DNA from: Isoptericola croceus
GTDB lineage: Bacteria > Actinomycetota > Actinomycetes > Actinomycetales > Cellulomonadaceae
DNA length: 64,000 nucleotides
Assembly (NCBI RefSeq): GCF_029382255.1
Contig: NZ_JARLLG010000001.1
Span: 1,218,301-1,282,300 of the forward strand
Reading direction: 5' to 3'
Part shown: positions 40,420 to 47,932 of the stretch, one piece after another
Layout: every line of letters starts with the position of its first letter
Numbering within the stretch: the stretch's first letter is position 1
Position numbers and translations under genes: made by a program
Notes under the pieces: generated by a model
What the model was told of the DNA's origin: nothing
Seen by the model: only the letters and a program-made list of their open reading frames with translations
The model's database searches: none

Positions 40420-41112
40420 CCGCAGCCCGCCCCCGCTCCACCTCGCCTCACCTTCTGCGGGTAGGGGGCAGGGGCGTGTTCGGCTCGGTGCGCCTGCGGC
40501 GGGCTGCTCCGGCCTGGGGGCCGTCGCTGCCACGACTTCGTCGCGGCGCGCGACGCGCTGGGCGCATCGCGAAACCCGGTGTCCGGCCGCTGGGCGGCCT
40601 CTACCCGGTGTGTTGACAGCCGAGACGCGCAGGCGACACGGCGCCCGTGACGGCCACGCCACGCCGGCTCGATGCCCCCGCGCGCACCCTCACCTTGCCA
40701 GGGGTGCCCACGGGTGCAGGCGTGCAGAACGACGCACCGCATCCGCACAGGACCACACGGCCGGGCCACCACGCCGCCGGCAGGCCCCGAACCTGCTGGC
40801 AGAAAGGCGAGCACGACGACGAACACCACGACGACGGCGACGAACAGAACCACGAGAAGAACGACGAACAGCCAGTGGACGCGCAGCGGCCACCAGAACC
40901 ACGACAAGCACCACGACACGACAACCACAACGACCGGCGAGGACGCAGTCCGAGCCGAGCACACGACACGCGACCCCCACAACGACAACGCCACGACCAA
41001 CGAACCGAACAGGCGAGGCGCGCAGCGCCGAGCCGTCTCCTGGCAGTTCTGGTCGGGCCCACCGCACTCGGTCGCCGTCTGATCAGTGGCTCTCCGGCTA
41101 CCGCCGTCCCGG
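40420..41112. other. gene-poor, strand-asymmetric region
   Basis: No gene can be called with confidence here. At 40793-41000 the plus strand is nearly free of T and repeats CGACGA/ACCACGA-like words. The minus strand therefore encodes a very hydrophobic run (LFVVLLVVLFVAVVVVFVVV), which may be a real small membrane protein or an accident of composition. One bipartite GTCG-N16-GTCAAC element lies at 40603-40637 without an ATG. Confidence 0.5.
40603..40637 (-). promoter_or_regulatory. bipartite element without start codon, copy 6
   Basis: GTCG-N16-GTCAACACACCGGG has perfect spacing, but AGA stands where the other copies have ATG. It points towards the coupling ATPase 270 nt downstream. Confidence 0.6.
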
Positions 41113-42036
41113 TCAACCTCGCGCGATCGCGCTCGGTGGACGGCTGATGCGGCTGCCCAGTCGCCAGCGGTGGGGGTCGAGGGCACCCTGTCGGAACCCG
41201 GCGCGGTGGTACCAGCGGGCGAGGCGGTGCAGGTCGTTGTCGCTGGCTCCGTGCGGAGGGACGAGCTCGCCGTGGATCGGCTTGCCGACCGCGTCGGCGT
41301 ACCGGCACAGCTCCAGCAGCGCCTCGGTGCCTATGCCGTGCCCCTTCAGGCCGGGCGGCACACCGATGTCGTGCAGCGTGATCGCGCCGACCTCGCCGAG
41401 CTCGGGCAGTGCCCCGTCCTCGCTCACCCAGAGCTTCACCGGGCGTGAACGCTCAAGGTCGCCTGCGGTGGCGGCCAGGGGCCGTCGGCCGGCGGGCAAA
41501 TGTTCGAGGAGGCGGCGTCGTGCGTCTCGCTCGACGGTGGGCGCCTGCGCGAGGGCGAGTATGGCGTTCTCGGCCTGGGTGCGGGCCTCGGGGTCCTGGT
41601 CGAGCTCGGTCAGGACCCTCATGGCGGGCAGGGCGGTGAGCGTAGACCGGGCAGTGGACAAGACATCGTCGCCGAGGCCGGTGGTGCGCAGCAGACGGGT
41701 GAGGGTCTGCTCCACGGACGTCTCGGGGCCGTGGGAGTCCGCGGCGCGAGCGACCGAGAACACGCCCCAGTGGGGGCCTGCGCCGACGGCGAGGTCGATC
41801 AGCCGGTGCTGGACGGACCGGTGGGCACGGAGCAGCTCGGGGTAGCGGGCTTCGGCTGCCCGGCGAGATCGGTAGAACCCGACCCAGGACAGCGGCCGGT
41901 ACCACGGGGGTGCTGGGGCGCTGGCTGTTGCGGTATCGCGCTGGACGACCTCGACGAGCTGCACCCAATCGTGGGCGGCGGTGCGCTTGCGCGTGGCGAG
42001 GTCGGGCTCCTCGGACGACGCGAAGACAGCAGGCAT
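41113..42036 (-). CDS. protein with C-terminal GNAT acetyltransferase domain
   Basis: This 307-residue protein starts at ATG 42036 (GGGAG upstream). The first 200 residues are helical and unrecognised. The last 90 match the GNAT acyl-CoA binding core: VGAITLHDIGVPPGLKGHGI, GTEALLELCRYAD, then LARWYHRAGFRQG. It probably acetylates a protein or small molecule. It lies upstream of the transfer operon on the same strand. Confidence 0.7.
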   Translation of the reverse strand: MPAVFASSEEPDLATRKRTAAHDWVQLVEVVQRDTATASAPAPPWYRPLSWVGFYRSRRAAEARYPELLRAHRSVQHRLIDLAVGAGPHWGVFSVARAADSHGPETSVEQTLTRLLRTTGLGDDVLSTARSTLTALPAMRVLTELDQDPEARTQAENAILALAQAPTVERDARRRLLEHLPAGRRPLAATAGDLERSRPVKLWVSEDGALPELGEVGAITLHDIGVPPGLKGHGIGTEALLELCRYADAVGKPIHGELVPPHGASDNDLHRLARWYHRAGFRQGALDPHRWRLGSRISRPPSAIARG

Positions 42037-42196
42037 GTGGACTCCCGGTGTCTGGATGGTTCGTGCTCTGGCTCGCCAACCGGTAGGGCATGCCGCTCTC
42101 GACCTCCTTGTAGTTCTCGCCACGGTCCAGCCCGGCCACTGGTCGGTCGCCGTCGGCGATCGCGCTCGGTGGTATCGCGGCGGCGCGATGCCCTCG

Positions 42197-42895
42197 CTAT
42201 CGAGAGCGGGTGGCGTGCCACCACAGTGCGACGTCGAGCAGTCGCAGCGGCTCGGTGTCGAACATGCAGACGCGGCCGTCGGCCTCGGCGGACGCCTGGG
42301 CGCGGGCCAGCGCCGTGTCGATCGCGCCGGAGATCACTGGGTCGGCGACCAGGGCGCGGATCACCTGCAGCTCCAGGCGTCCGTCCTTCGGGCCCGCCAG
42401 CCCGAGGACGCGGCGCACCTCGCGGTCGCGCACCGGCAGCAGACGCGGCCGCTTGCGCGCGGCGAGCTTCGCCGCCGTCACCCACGGGTCGGACCGGGCC
42501 GCACGCGGGTCGGCCAGCGCGGCCTTGATCTCCTGTTGGAGCTCCCACGCGAGCTCGAGGTCGTCGGATCCTGCGGCAGCCAAGGGCACGTCGGTGGGTA
42601 CGGCCGCCAGCGCGGCCAGCACCCGGTCGCGGTGCGGGCCGTCGTCGAGCAGGCGACGCGCAGCCGGTGCCTTGACGTCCACGCTCAGCAGCGTCACGGC
42701 GAACAGGTCACCTGCGGTGATGTCGCGGGGCACGTTGCCCGACGCCGTGGCGAACGTCGCTCCGGCGTAGCCGCTGGCGGTGTCGTAGTAGGACTCGAGG
42801 GGGACGAACGACAGTGCATCGAGGGCAGTGCGACGTGCCGCGTCGAGCACGCCGTCACCCAGCGCGGGCCAGCCGGCCGGTACCTGTTGGGTCAT
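42197..42895 (-). CDS. DUF6308-like protein
   Basis: This 232-residue protein includes KLAARKRPRLLPVRDREVRR, the Lys-Arg-Pro-Arg-Leu-x-Pro-x-x-Asp pattern I associate with DUF6308 proteins of actinobacteria, a family without known function. No membrane segment. The ATG is chosen as the first of the frame. It stands alone, followed by a 160-nt gap before the next gene. Confidence 0.6.
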   Translation of the reverse strand: MTQQVPAGWPALGDGVLDAARRTALDALSFVPLESYYDTASGYAGATFATASGNVPRDITAGDLFAVTLLSVDVKAPAARRLLDDGPHRDRVLAALAAVPTDVPLAAAGSDDLELAWELQQEIKAALADPRAARSDPWVTAAKLAARKRPRLLPVRDREVRRVLGLAGPKDGRLELQVIRALVADPVISGAIDTALARAQASAEADGRVCMFDTEPLRLLDVALWWHATRSR

Positions 42896-43031
42896 GGCCT
42901 GACCGTAGCTGTGGGGGCTGACGGTGTCGGGACGCCACGACGGGACGGCGGTTGGCGCACTCGACCTCGAGCGGGATCTGGGTCTGCTGCACGGATAGGC
43001 AACACCTCATCTGGCTTGCCCGGTAGGCGGG

Positions 43032-43463
43032 ATGGCAGGCTTGGCCCGCTATCTCAGTTTGAGGGGTCGGTGTGCTGTGGCGGCGGAGATGGAAGCGGCG
43101 GTCGAGTTCTACTCGCACCACGGGTGCCTGGTGGTCCGTGACACCGAGTCTGATGGCGACGTGTCTGACTGGGATCCAGAGGAGAGCCTCTGGTACGTCG
43201 ACGGTGGCTCGGTGATCTTCGCCGTTCAGCCCGGTGTCGACGGGCCGGTCAGGTGCGAGGTGTGGGATGGACTGCCGGATCGCGTCCTGCCACAACAGAT
43301 CTTCGAGGCACGGCTGCGTATCGAGGGCGAGCTGCAGGTCGAGGATCCCGCGGGTGTGATCGACATTCGGCTCCGATGGTTGCGTGGTGACAAGCGCCTG
43401 GCGGTGTTCGCCGACGACGCCGAGTTCGCAGCCCGCGTCCAGATCGTCGTTACCCCGAGGTGA
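43032..43463 (+). CDS. hypothetical protein (143 aa)
   Basis: A plus-strand gene among minus-strand neighbours. The product is acidic and beta-rich: VEFYSHHGCLVVRDTESDGD, then SLWYVDGGSVIFAVQPGVDG and ARVQIVVTPR. The start could be this ATG (GGCGGG before it) or Met19. No family is recognised. Confidence 0.55.
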   Translation: MAGLARYLSLRGRCAVAAEMEAAVEFYSHHGCLVVRDTESDGDVSDWDPEESLWYVDGGSVIFAVQPGVDGPVRCEVWDGLPDRVLPQQIFEARLRIEGELQVEDPAGVIDIRLRWLRGDKRLAVFADDAEFAARVQIVVTPR

Positions 43464-43541
43464 GTTGGCCGATCCCGTATGTGTGCCTGGGAGGCCTCGG
43501 AGGTGTGCCTGGCGTGCAAGTCTCGGTGGTCGATGTGCTGG

Positions 43542-44012
43542 TCAGGGAGATTCGGGGACCGCCCTCACGAGGGGGCCGGAGGCCGTCGGTCGCTTGCGGG
43601 CCAGGGCGGCGTCCAGGCGGCAGCGCCGACACCGGCGCCTACCATCGGCGAAGACGTAGGTGTTCTCCAGGGTGTACTCGTGGCCCTTCGGGCAGTGCGT
43701 CTTGGCCCGCTGATGCGCGGCGCCGTCACGCGGTTCAAGGTCGCCGTAGCGGCGCAGGCGTTTGCGATGAGCGGGGCACAGCCCCGAGCGAGCCCCTGCC
43801 GGACGCTCGCACCCCTCCACAGGGCAGGGCACCGGTGGACGCGCTGTTCGTGCTTGCCGGTAGTACGCCTCGATCTCGGCTGCGAGGAAGGGATGGATAC
43901 GCCACCGGGTGCCGAACTTGGTGAACCCTCGGCGCGCGAGCAGCTTGCGGACCGACTCCGCGCTGACACCCGCACGCTCGGCCAGTTCGCGCGGCGTCGT
44001 CACCTCATCCAC
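43542..44012 (-). CDS. HTH plus zinc-finger (HNH-like) protein
   Basis: Starting at GTG (VDEVTTP), the protein has a helix-turn-helix (TPRELAERAGVSAESVRKLL) followed by RRGFTKFGTRWRI, then two Cys-rich parts. The first is CPVEGCERPAGARSGLCPAH; the second is HCPKGHEYTLENTYVFADG followed by CRRCR. The second resembles the HNH zinc-binding module of phage and mobile-element proteins. A DNA-binding regulator or HNH-type nuclease is possible. A longer frame exists to 44114 but its extra residues look noncoding. Confidence 0.6.
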   Translation of the reverse strand: MDEVTTPRELAERAGVSAESVRKLLARRGFTKFGTRWRIHPFLAAEIEAYYRQARTARPPVPCPVEGCERPAGARSGLCPAHRKRLRRYGDLEPRDGAAHQRAKTHCPKGHEYTLENTYVFADGRRRCRRCRLDAALARKRPTASGPLVRAVPESP

Positions 44013-44132
44013 ACAGGCAGGGTAGTGCGCGGTGCAGAGTGCGGCACCTGCCGCTTCGGCTTCGGTGGGGGACGGCTGAGGTCCAGGACTTAACGTCGCC
44101 GTCGGGGCTCCCAACGCCGCCGGACGGTGAGC

Positions 44133-44456
44133 TCAGCGGGCGCGGCGTCCGTGGGCGACGTCGACCAGCTCGGTGGGGGAGTGCACGCCGTGCGACAGGG
44201 CGACCAGGATCCGTGAGGTCGTCTCGGGCACCGACCGGTGCTCACTGGTCAGGACCGACAGCGCGGTGGCGTAGCCCTCGCGTGCGCCACGCAGGACGTC
44301 GTCGCGTCGGCCCGTGGCCATCCACCGCTGGTGGGTGCGCGCCAGCAGGTCGGCGATGGCCAGCTCGTCCGGGTGGTGGCGGGTCAGCGAAGCCTCGAAG
44401 TCGTCGCCGTCGCGCGGCTGGATCGGGAAGGCGATGACGTTGTCGCCGCGGCTCAC
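44133..44456 (-). CDS. hypothetical protein (107 aa)
   Basis: The ATG overlaps the stop of the preceding gene (ATGA). The product is helical: FEASLTRHHPDELAIADLLA, RTHQRWMA, then TTSRILVALSHGVHSPTEL. No family recognised. It is the last gene of the regulatory operon that begins near 49.5 kb. Confidence 0.65.
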   Translation of the reverse strand: MSRGDNVIAFPIQPRDGDDFEASLTRHHPDELAIADLLARTHQRWMATGRRDDVLRGAREGYATALSVLTSEHRSVPETTSRILVALSHGVHSPTELVDVAHGRRAR

Positions 44457-44698
44457 CTCGTGGCCTCTTGCTCGAACTGGCGACGCGCGAAGGTCTCGAC
44501 CATTGTGTCCAGGCCGCGTGATCCGCAGGTCGCCTCGACCGCGACCAGTGCTGCGTAGGCGACAGCGTCGAGCAGCTCGTCGGCGTCGAAGGCCATGTGC
44601 AGGTCGTCCATGTCCTCGGCGAGACCATCGCGGTGGGCACGCAGGTAGGTGGCACCGATCAGGATCGACTGGGTCTCGTCCAGCGGTTCAGCGGCCAT
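44453..44698 (-). CDS. hypothetical protein (81 aa)
   Basis: Acidic, helical product (MAAEPLDETQSILIGATYLR, later FDADELLDAVAYAALVAVEA) with overlaps on both sides: 11 nt with the sigma-like gene and 4 nt with the next gene. Such tight coupling supports its reality. No family recognised. Confidence 0.65.
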   Translation of the reverse strand: MAAEPLDETQSILIGATYLRAHRDGLAEDMDDLHMAFDADELLDAVAYAALVAVEATCGSRGLDTMVETFARRQFEQEATR

Positions 44699-45575
44699 CG
44701 CCGGGCTCCATGAGGTCGTCGGGGGAACCTGCGGACTCTGGTGCGACCCGCTCAGGGTCCTCGATCCCGAGCTCGGTGACGATCATGTTGCGGGCGAACT
44801 CGCGCAGGTCATCGACGATGCGGCGCACCTTCCAGATGGGTAGGGCGAGTTCGTCGGCGATCTGCCGGTTGGTCGCTGGTTCGCCCGTCCCGGCGGCGTA
44901 CATCCCACCGAGCCAGGCGATAGCGACGGCCGCCTGGTTGGCGTCGCCGGCGCGGCGGACCGAGTCGATGACACGGGAGATGAAGGACGCGGCTTCGTGC
45001 GGGTGCAGCAGGTGCTCGGAGTTGTCGATCCACTCGACGTGGTGGTGGTCGGCGATCTCGTTGGCGCTCAGGTCGACGAAGTCGGCCACCCGGGGCTGAC
45101 CCGTGCCGGGGTACCTGGCGACCAGTCGCTCCTCGAGCTGGTCGCGGCTCGGCTCGTGTCCCAGTTCGTCGGCGAGCTTGCTGCGCTCGGCGGCGACGAC
45201 GCCGCGACGACGCAGGACCCCCGCCATGCCGGCGGCCGGGGCATGTCCCGACTCGGAGTGGGCGTGCGAACGCACCTTGCCGGCCACGGCGGAGTAGAGC
45301 AGGCCGGCGAAGTGGCCGACGCCGAGCAGCTTGTCGGGGTGTGCGACGTAGTCGGCAACCATCGTCCAGGCGTGCTCGGTCACGATGGAGGTCACGTCGT
45401 CGCGGTGCTCGGTCACGGGCAGGCCGTAGCGGCGGCACAGCTTGACCGCGATGCGCGTGAACAGCGCCATGCGCTCGGTCAGGAAGTCACCGACCATCCG
45501 CTCATGGTGGGCGGGGTCGGCGCAGGCGATGTCGTCGATGGCCTGCAGGTCCGGGTCGCTCCAGGGGCCGGTCAT
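44688..45575 (-). CDS. sigma-factor-like protein of the element
   Basis: This 295-residue protein has a strong ribosome site (GAGGAGG) before the ATG. It shows the plan of a diverged sigma-70 protein: a region-2-like helical part (FTRIAVKLCRRYGLPVTEHR and after), then ERSKLADELGHEPSRDQLEE, as in region 3, and a C-terminal helix-turn-helix (TNRQIADELALPIWKVRRIV) at the region-4 position. It is a good candidate to recognise the element's own bipartite promoters. Whether it binds RNA polymerase is not known. Confidence 0.6.
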   Translation of the reverse strand: MTGPWSDPDLQAIDDIACADPAHHERMVGDFLTERMALFTRIAVKLCRRYGLPVTEHRDDVTSIVTEHAWTMVADYVAHPDKLLGVGHFAGLLYSAVAGKVRSHAHSESGHAPAAGMAGVLRRRGVVAAERSKLADELGHEPSRDQLEERLVARYPGTGQPRVADFVDLSANEIADHHHVEWIDNSEHLLHPHEAASFISRVIDSVRRAGDANQAAVAIAWLGGMYAAGTGEPATNRQIADELALPIWKVRRIVDDLREFARNMIVTELGIEDPERVAPESAGSPDDLMEPGDGR

Positions 45576-46024
45576 CGTGTCGCCTCCTCGTCGAACGCTC
45601 TGAGAGTCGCGGCCCAGGTCGAGCGAGGTCCTGGGGTGTGGGGGAACCCGGGCCACGGCGGCTGGGTCCGGTCGGTGCGCAGCGCCTCGCACCAGGCGAG
45701 GTAGCGCGAGCCGTCGCTGCGGGGGTCGAGCAGCCATGCGACGGTCAGACGGCCTCGCGGTGGCAGCTCGGCGCCGAGCGCGCCCGCCAGCCGGGCCAGG
45801 GTCCGGTCGGTGGTGGTGGTGCCCCAGCCGGGCTGGGCGAGCAGCACCTGGTGCAGTCGCAGGACCAGCAGGGGGTGCCCGTCGGGGGCACTGGCTGCCT
45901 TGATCAGGTCGCCGACCTCGAGGAGACCTTCGGTGATCGACATCAGGTACTCGGCGCGGTGGCGGCGCGCGGCGGCCAGGGCGGAGCGCGCTTGCGTCAC
46001 GGAGGCCGGGGCGAACGTGCTCAT
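45572..46024 (-). CDS. mIHF-like DNA-binding protein
   Basis: This 150-residue protein recalls the actinobacterial integration host factor: RSALAAARRHRAEYLMSITE, then LLVLRLHQVLLAQPGWGTTT and RLAGALG, matching the helix plus PG-x-G pattern of mIHF, although the C-terminus is unusual. mIHF bends DNA and supports recombination and regulation. The gene overlaps both neighbours by 4 nt (ATGA). Confidence 0.5.
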   Translation of the reverse strand: MSTFAPASVTQARSALAAARRHRAEYLMSITEGLLEVGDLIKAASAPDGHPLLVLRLHQVLLAQPGWGTTTTDRTLARLAGALGAELPPRGRLTVAWLLDPRSDGSRYLAWCEALRTDRTQPPWPGFPHTPGPRSTWAATLRAFDEEATR

Positions 46025-47058
46025 GCCGCCTCCCATGTGCTCGAGGTCGCGCGGTCGACCTCGCGCGACATGTCGGAGGGGATCACCTGGGGTGTGCTCA
46101 TCGGGTTCAGAGCCGCCAGGGCGGCGGTGCGTGAGATACGACGCGACGGGTAGGTCTCGTTGTAGGCCGCGACGAGATCGTCGATGCTGTTCAGCTCGCG
46201 CTCGCGCAGCATGCGGCGCACGATCCGGCCGTGGCGCGGGTCGCAGATGTGTTCGCGCAGCCGGTGCTCGGCGGTGCGGTTCAAGTCGCGCGAGATGTAC
46301 ATCAGCGGGTCGACGCCGGAGAACGTGGCCGGGATCAGGCAGCGGTCGATGAGCCGGTCGATGTAGGTGCGCTTGTCGGTGGCGGCGGGGTGGGCGCGAC
46401 CGGTGGGGGTCTCGGGGGCCGTGTCTCGGCTGTCGCCGAGAGTCATGCGGGTGGCGACCGTCTGCAGCGACTCGGTGTCCAGGACGTGCCGGCGCTCGGC
46501 GTCCTCGGCGAAGACCTCGGCGGCCACGATGCCGTTGGCGCGAACGAGGGCGCCGGTGACCATCGGCTCGAAGCGCTCGCGCAGGTACCAGCGGGCGGTC
46601 TGCCCGGCTTCGACGAGATCGCGCAGCCGGGCCTGCAGGTCGCGGCGGCGAAGCCTGGGTGCGGTGATACGCGCCGGGGTGCCGTGGGCGTCGTGGTCGG
46701 TGAGCTGTTCGTCGGCGAGGGGGTCGATCCGCACCGTGACCGTGCCGGTGCCGGTGTGTCCGAGCCCGGCGAAGACGAAGTGCAACGAGGCGGGGTCGCC
46801 GTCCGCGTCGACGACGTGCACGGTGCCTTCGGTCCAGTCCAGGCCGACGGGCAGCTGGAGCCGGCCGCCGGTGTCGGTGTCGCGGTCCTTGCGACCGACG
46901 CTGATCGCAGCGATGCGCCACATCCATGCCTCGCACACCACGACGGCGCCGGCGGCAGGTGTGGGTGCGTCCAGGAGCGCTGCGGCGTCGCGGCCGTGGC
47001 GCACGGCGGCGATGAGCTCGCACGTACCGTCGAGCCATGTGTGGCGCTTCGCGTTCAT
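46021..47058 (-). CDS. hypothetical protein of the regulatory operon (345 aa)
   Basis: The N-terminal half is beta-rich (AVVVCEAWMWRIAAISVGRK, GTVTVRIDPLADEQLTDHD). The C-terminal half is helical with a possible DNA-binding region (TYIDRLIDRCLIPATFSG, then RRISRTAALAALNPM). No family is recognised. Its stop overlaps the mIHF-like start, so it belongs to the same operon. Confidence 0.65.
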   Translation of the reverse strand: MNAKRHTWLDGTCELIAAVRHGRDAAALLDAPTPAAGAVVVCEAWMWRIAAISVGRKDRDTDTGGRLQLPVGLDWTEGTVHVVDADGDPASLHFVFAGLGHTGTGTVTVRIDPLADEQLTDHDAHGTPARITAPRLRRRDLQARLRDLVEAGQTARWYLRERFEPMVTGALVRANGIVAAEVFAEDAERRHVLDTESLQTVATRMTLGDSRDTAPETPTGRAHPAATDKRTYIDRLIDRCLIPATFSGVDPLMYISRDLNRTAEHRLREHICDPRHGRIVRRMLRERELNSIDDLVAAYNETYPSRRISRTAALAALNPMSTPQVIPSDMSREVDRATSSTWEAA

Positions 47059-47116
47059 CGGTGTTCCCTCCAGGTCGCTGCTGTCTCGGCGGGTAGACGC
47101 CTGCGGGTGGCAGATG

Positions 47117-47677
47117 TCACAGGTTTTGCGGGTCGGATGTTGTGCGGTCGGATCGCGCCCAGGCGGCGGCGATCGCGGCGGCGGCTAGCGGTACGACGCC
47201 GGGCGCCCACCAGGTCACGACGACGACGGTCGCCACCGCGCCCAGTGCGACCGCCGTCAGGTGGCTGATGCGCCGCCAGCGCATCCAGACCGCGATGAGC
47301 ACCAGGGCGCCCACGACGGCTGCCAGCGCGCCGTAGGTGCTGTTGGTGCGGGTCGAGGTCGTGGCAGCGACGGCGCCGACGGAGACGAGGGACAAGGCGA
47401 GGGGCGCGACCCAGGCCGGTGCCTGGCGGTCCGTACTGGTGGCGAGGGCGTGCCCGGCGGGGCGCAGTGCCGTCGGGCGGGCTGAGGGGGTTGGTGCGCT
47501 CGACGGGGTGGACGGCATCGTGGCGGGCACGTGTGCTCCCGGGGTGCTGGTTGCCTCGAAGGAGGGGGCGGCGACGTCGAAGCTGTAGCGCGGACCCTTG
47601 CGGTGGGACCGGGCGAGCCGGGCGGCCTTGCGCTCGTCACGTCGGAACAGGTCGGCGACGTCGGGGTCATGCGGCAT
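47117..47677 (-). CDS. membrane protein with cytoplasmic N-terminus (186 aa)
   Basis: AGGAGG precedes the ATG and lies inside the WhiB frame. About 95 soluble residues, Pro/Thr-rich towards the end, are followed by four helices: WVAPLALSLVSVGAVAAT, YGALAAVVGALVLIAVWM, LTAVALGAVATVVVVTWW and VPLAAAAIAAAWA. No family recognised. It overlaps the WhiB-type gene by 11 nt. Confidence 0.65.
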   Translation of the reverse strand: MPHDPDVADLFRRDERKAARLARSHRKGPRYSFDVAAPSFEATSTPGAHVPATMPSTPSSAPTPSARPTALRPAGHALATSTDRQAPAWVAPLALSLVSVGAVAATTSTRTNSTYGALAAVVGALVLIAVWMRWRRISHLTAVALGAVATVVVVTWWAPGVVPLAAAAIAAAWARSDRTTSDPQNL

Positions 47678-47931
47678 CGGCCGACCTCCTGTCGGAGTTG
47701 CGTCTGGCGGAAGCGCGGCGGCGCTGGGCGGCACGTTGCCGTTCGTCGAGCCCGCCCCAGACGCCCCACCGCTCGGGCACCTCCAGCGCTTGAGCGAGGC
47801 AGGGTTCGGTCACCGGGCACGTCCTGCAGATCTGTTTGGCCCGGTGCTCGTCGGGGTTGGGTGGAGAAGAACAGCTCGTGGTCCTCGGTGAGGCAGGCCG
47901 CCTGGTCGCGCCACCGCTCGGTGGCCGCCAT
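47667..47931 (-). pseudogene. WhiB-type iron-sulfur regulator with one-base frameshift
   Basis: All WhiB landmarks are here but in two frames. Frame 1 has WRDQAACLTEDHELFF. Frame 2 has PDEHRAKQICRTCPVTEPCL and later WGVWGGLDERQ. The four iron-sulfur cysteines (one, then C-x2-C-x5-C) and the GVWGGL turn are intact if one extra C in the run ACCCAACCCC is removed. Either a sequencing error, a recent mutation, or a slip site. The translated C-terminus in frame 2 overlaps the next gene. Confidence 0.75.
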
Positions 47932-47932
47932 G

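Noticed and set aside
40347-41186. A minus-strand frame with a long valine/leucine run as a membrane protein
   Set aside because: The hydrophobic run follows from the T-free repetitive plus strand; there is no ribosome site, and flanking residues look noncoding. It is kept only as a region note.
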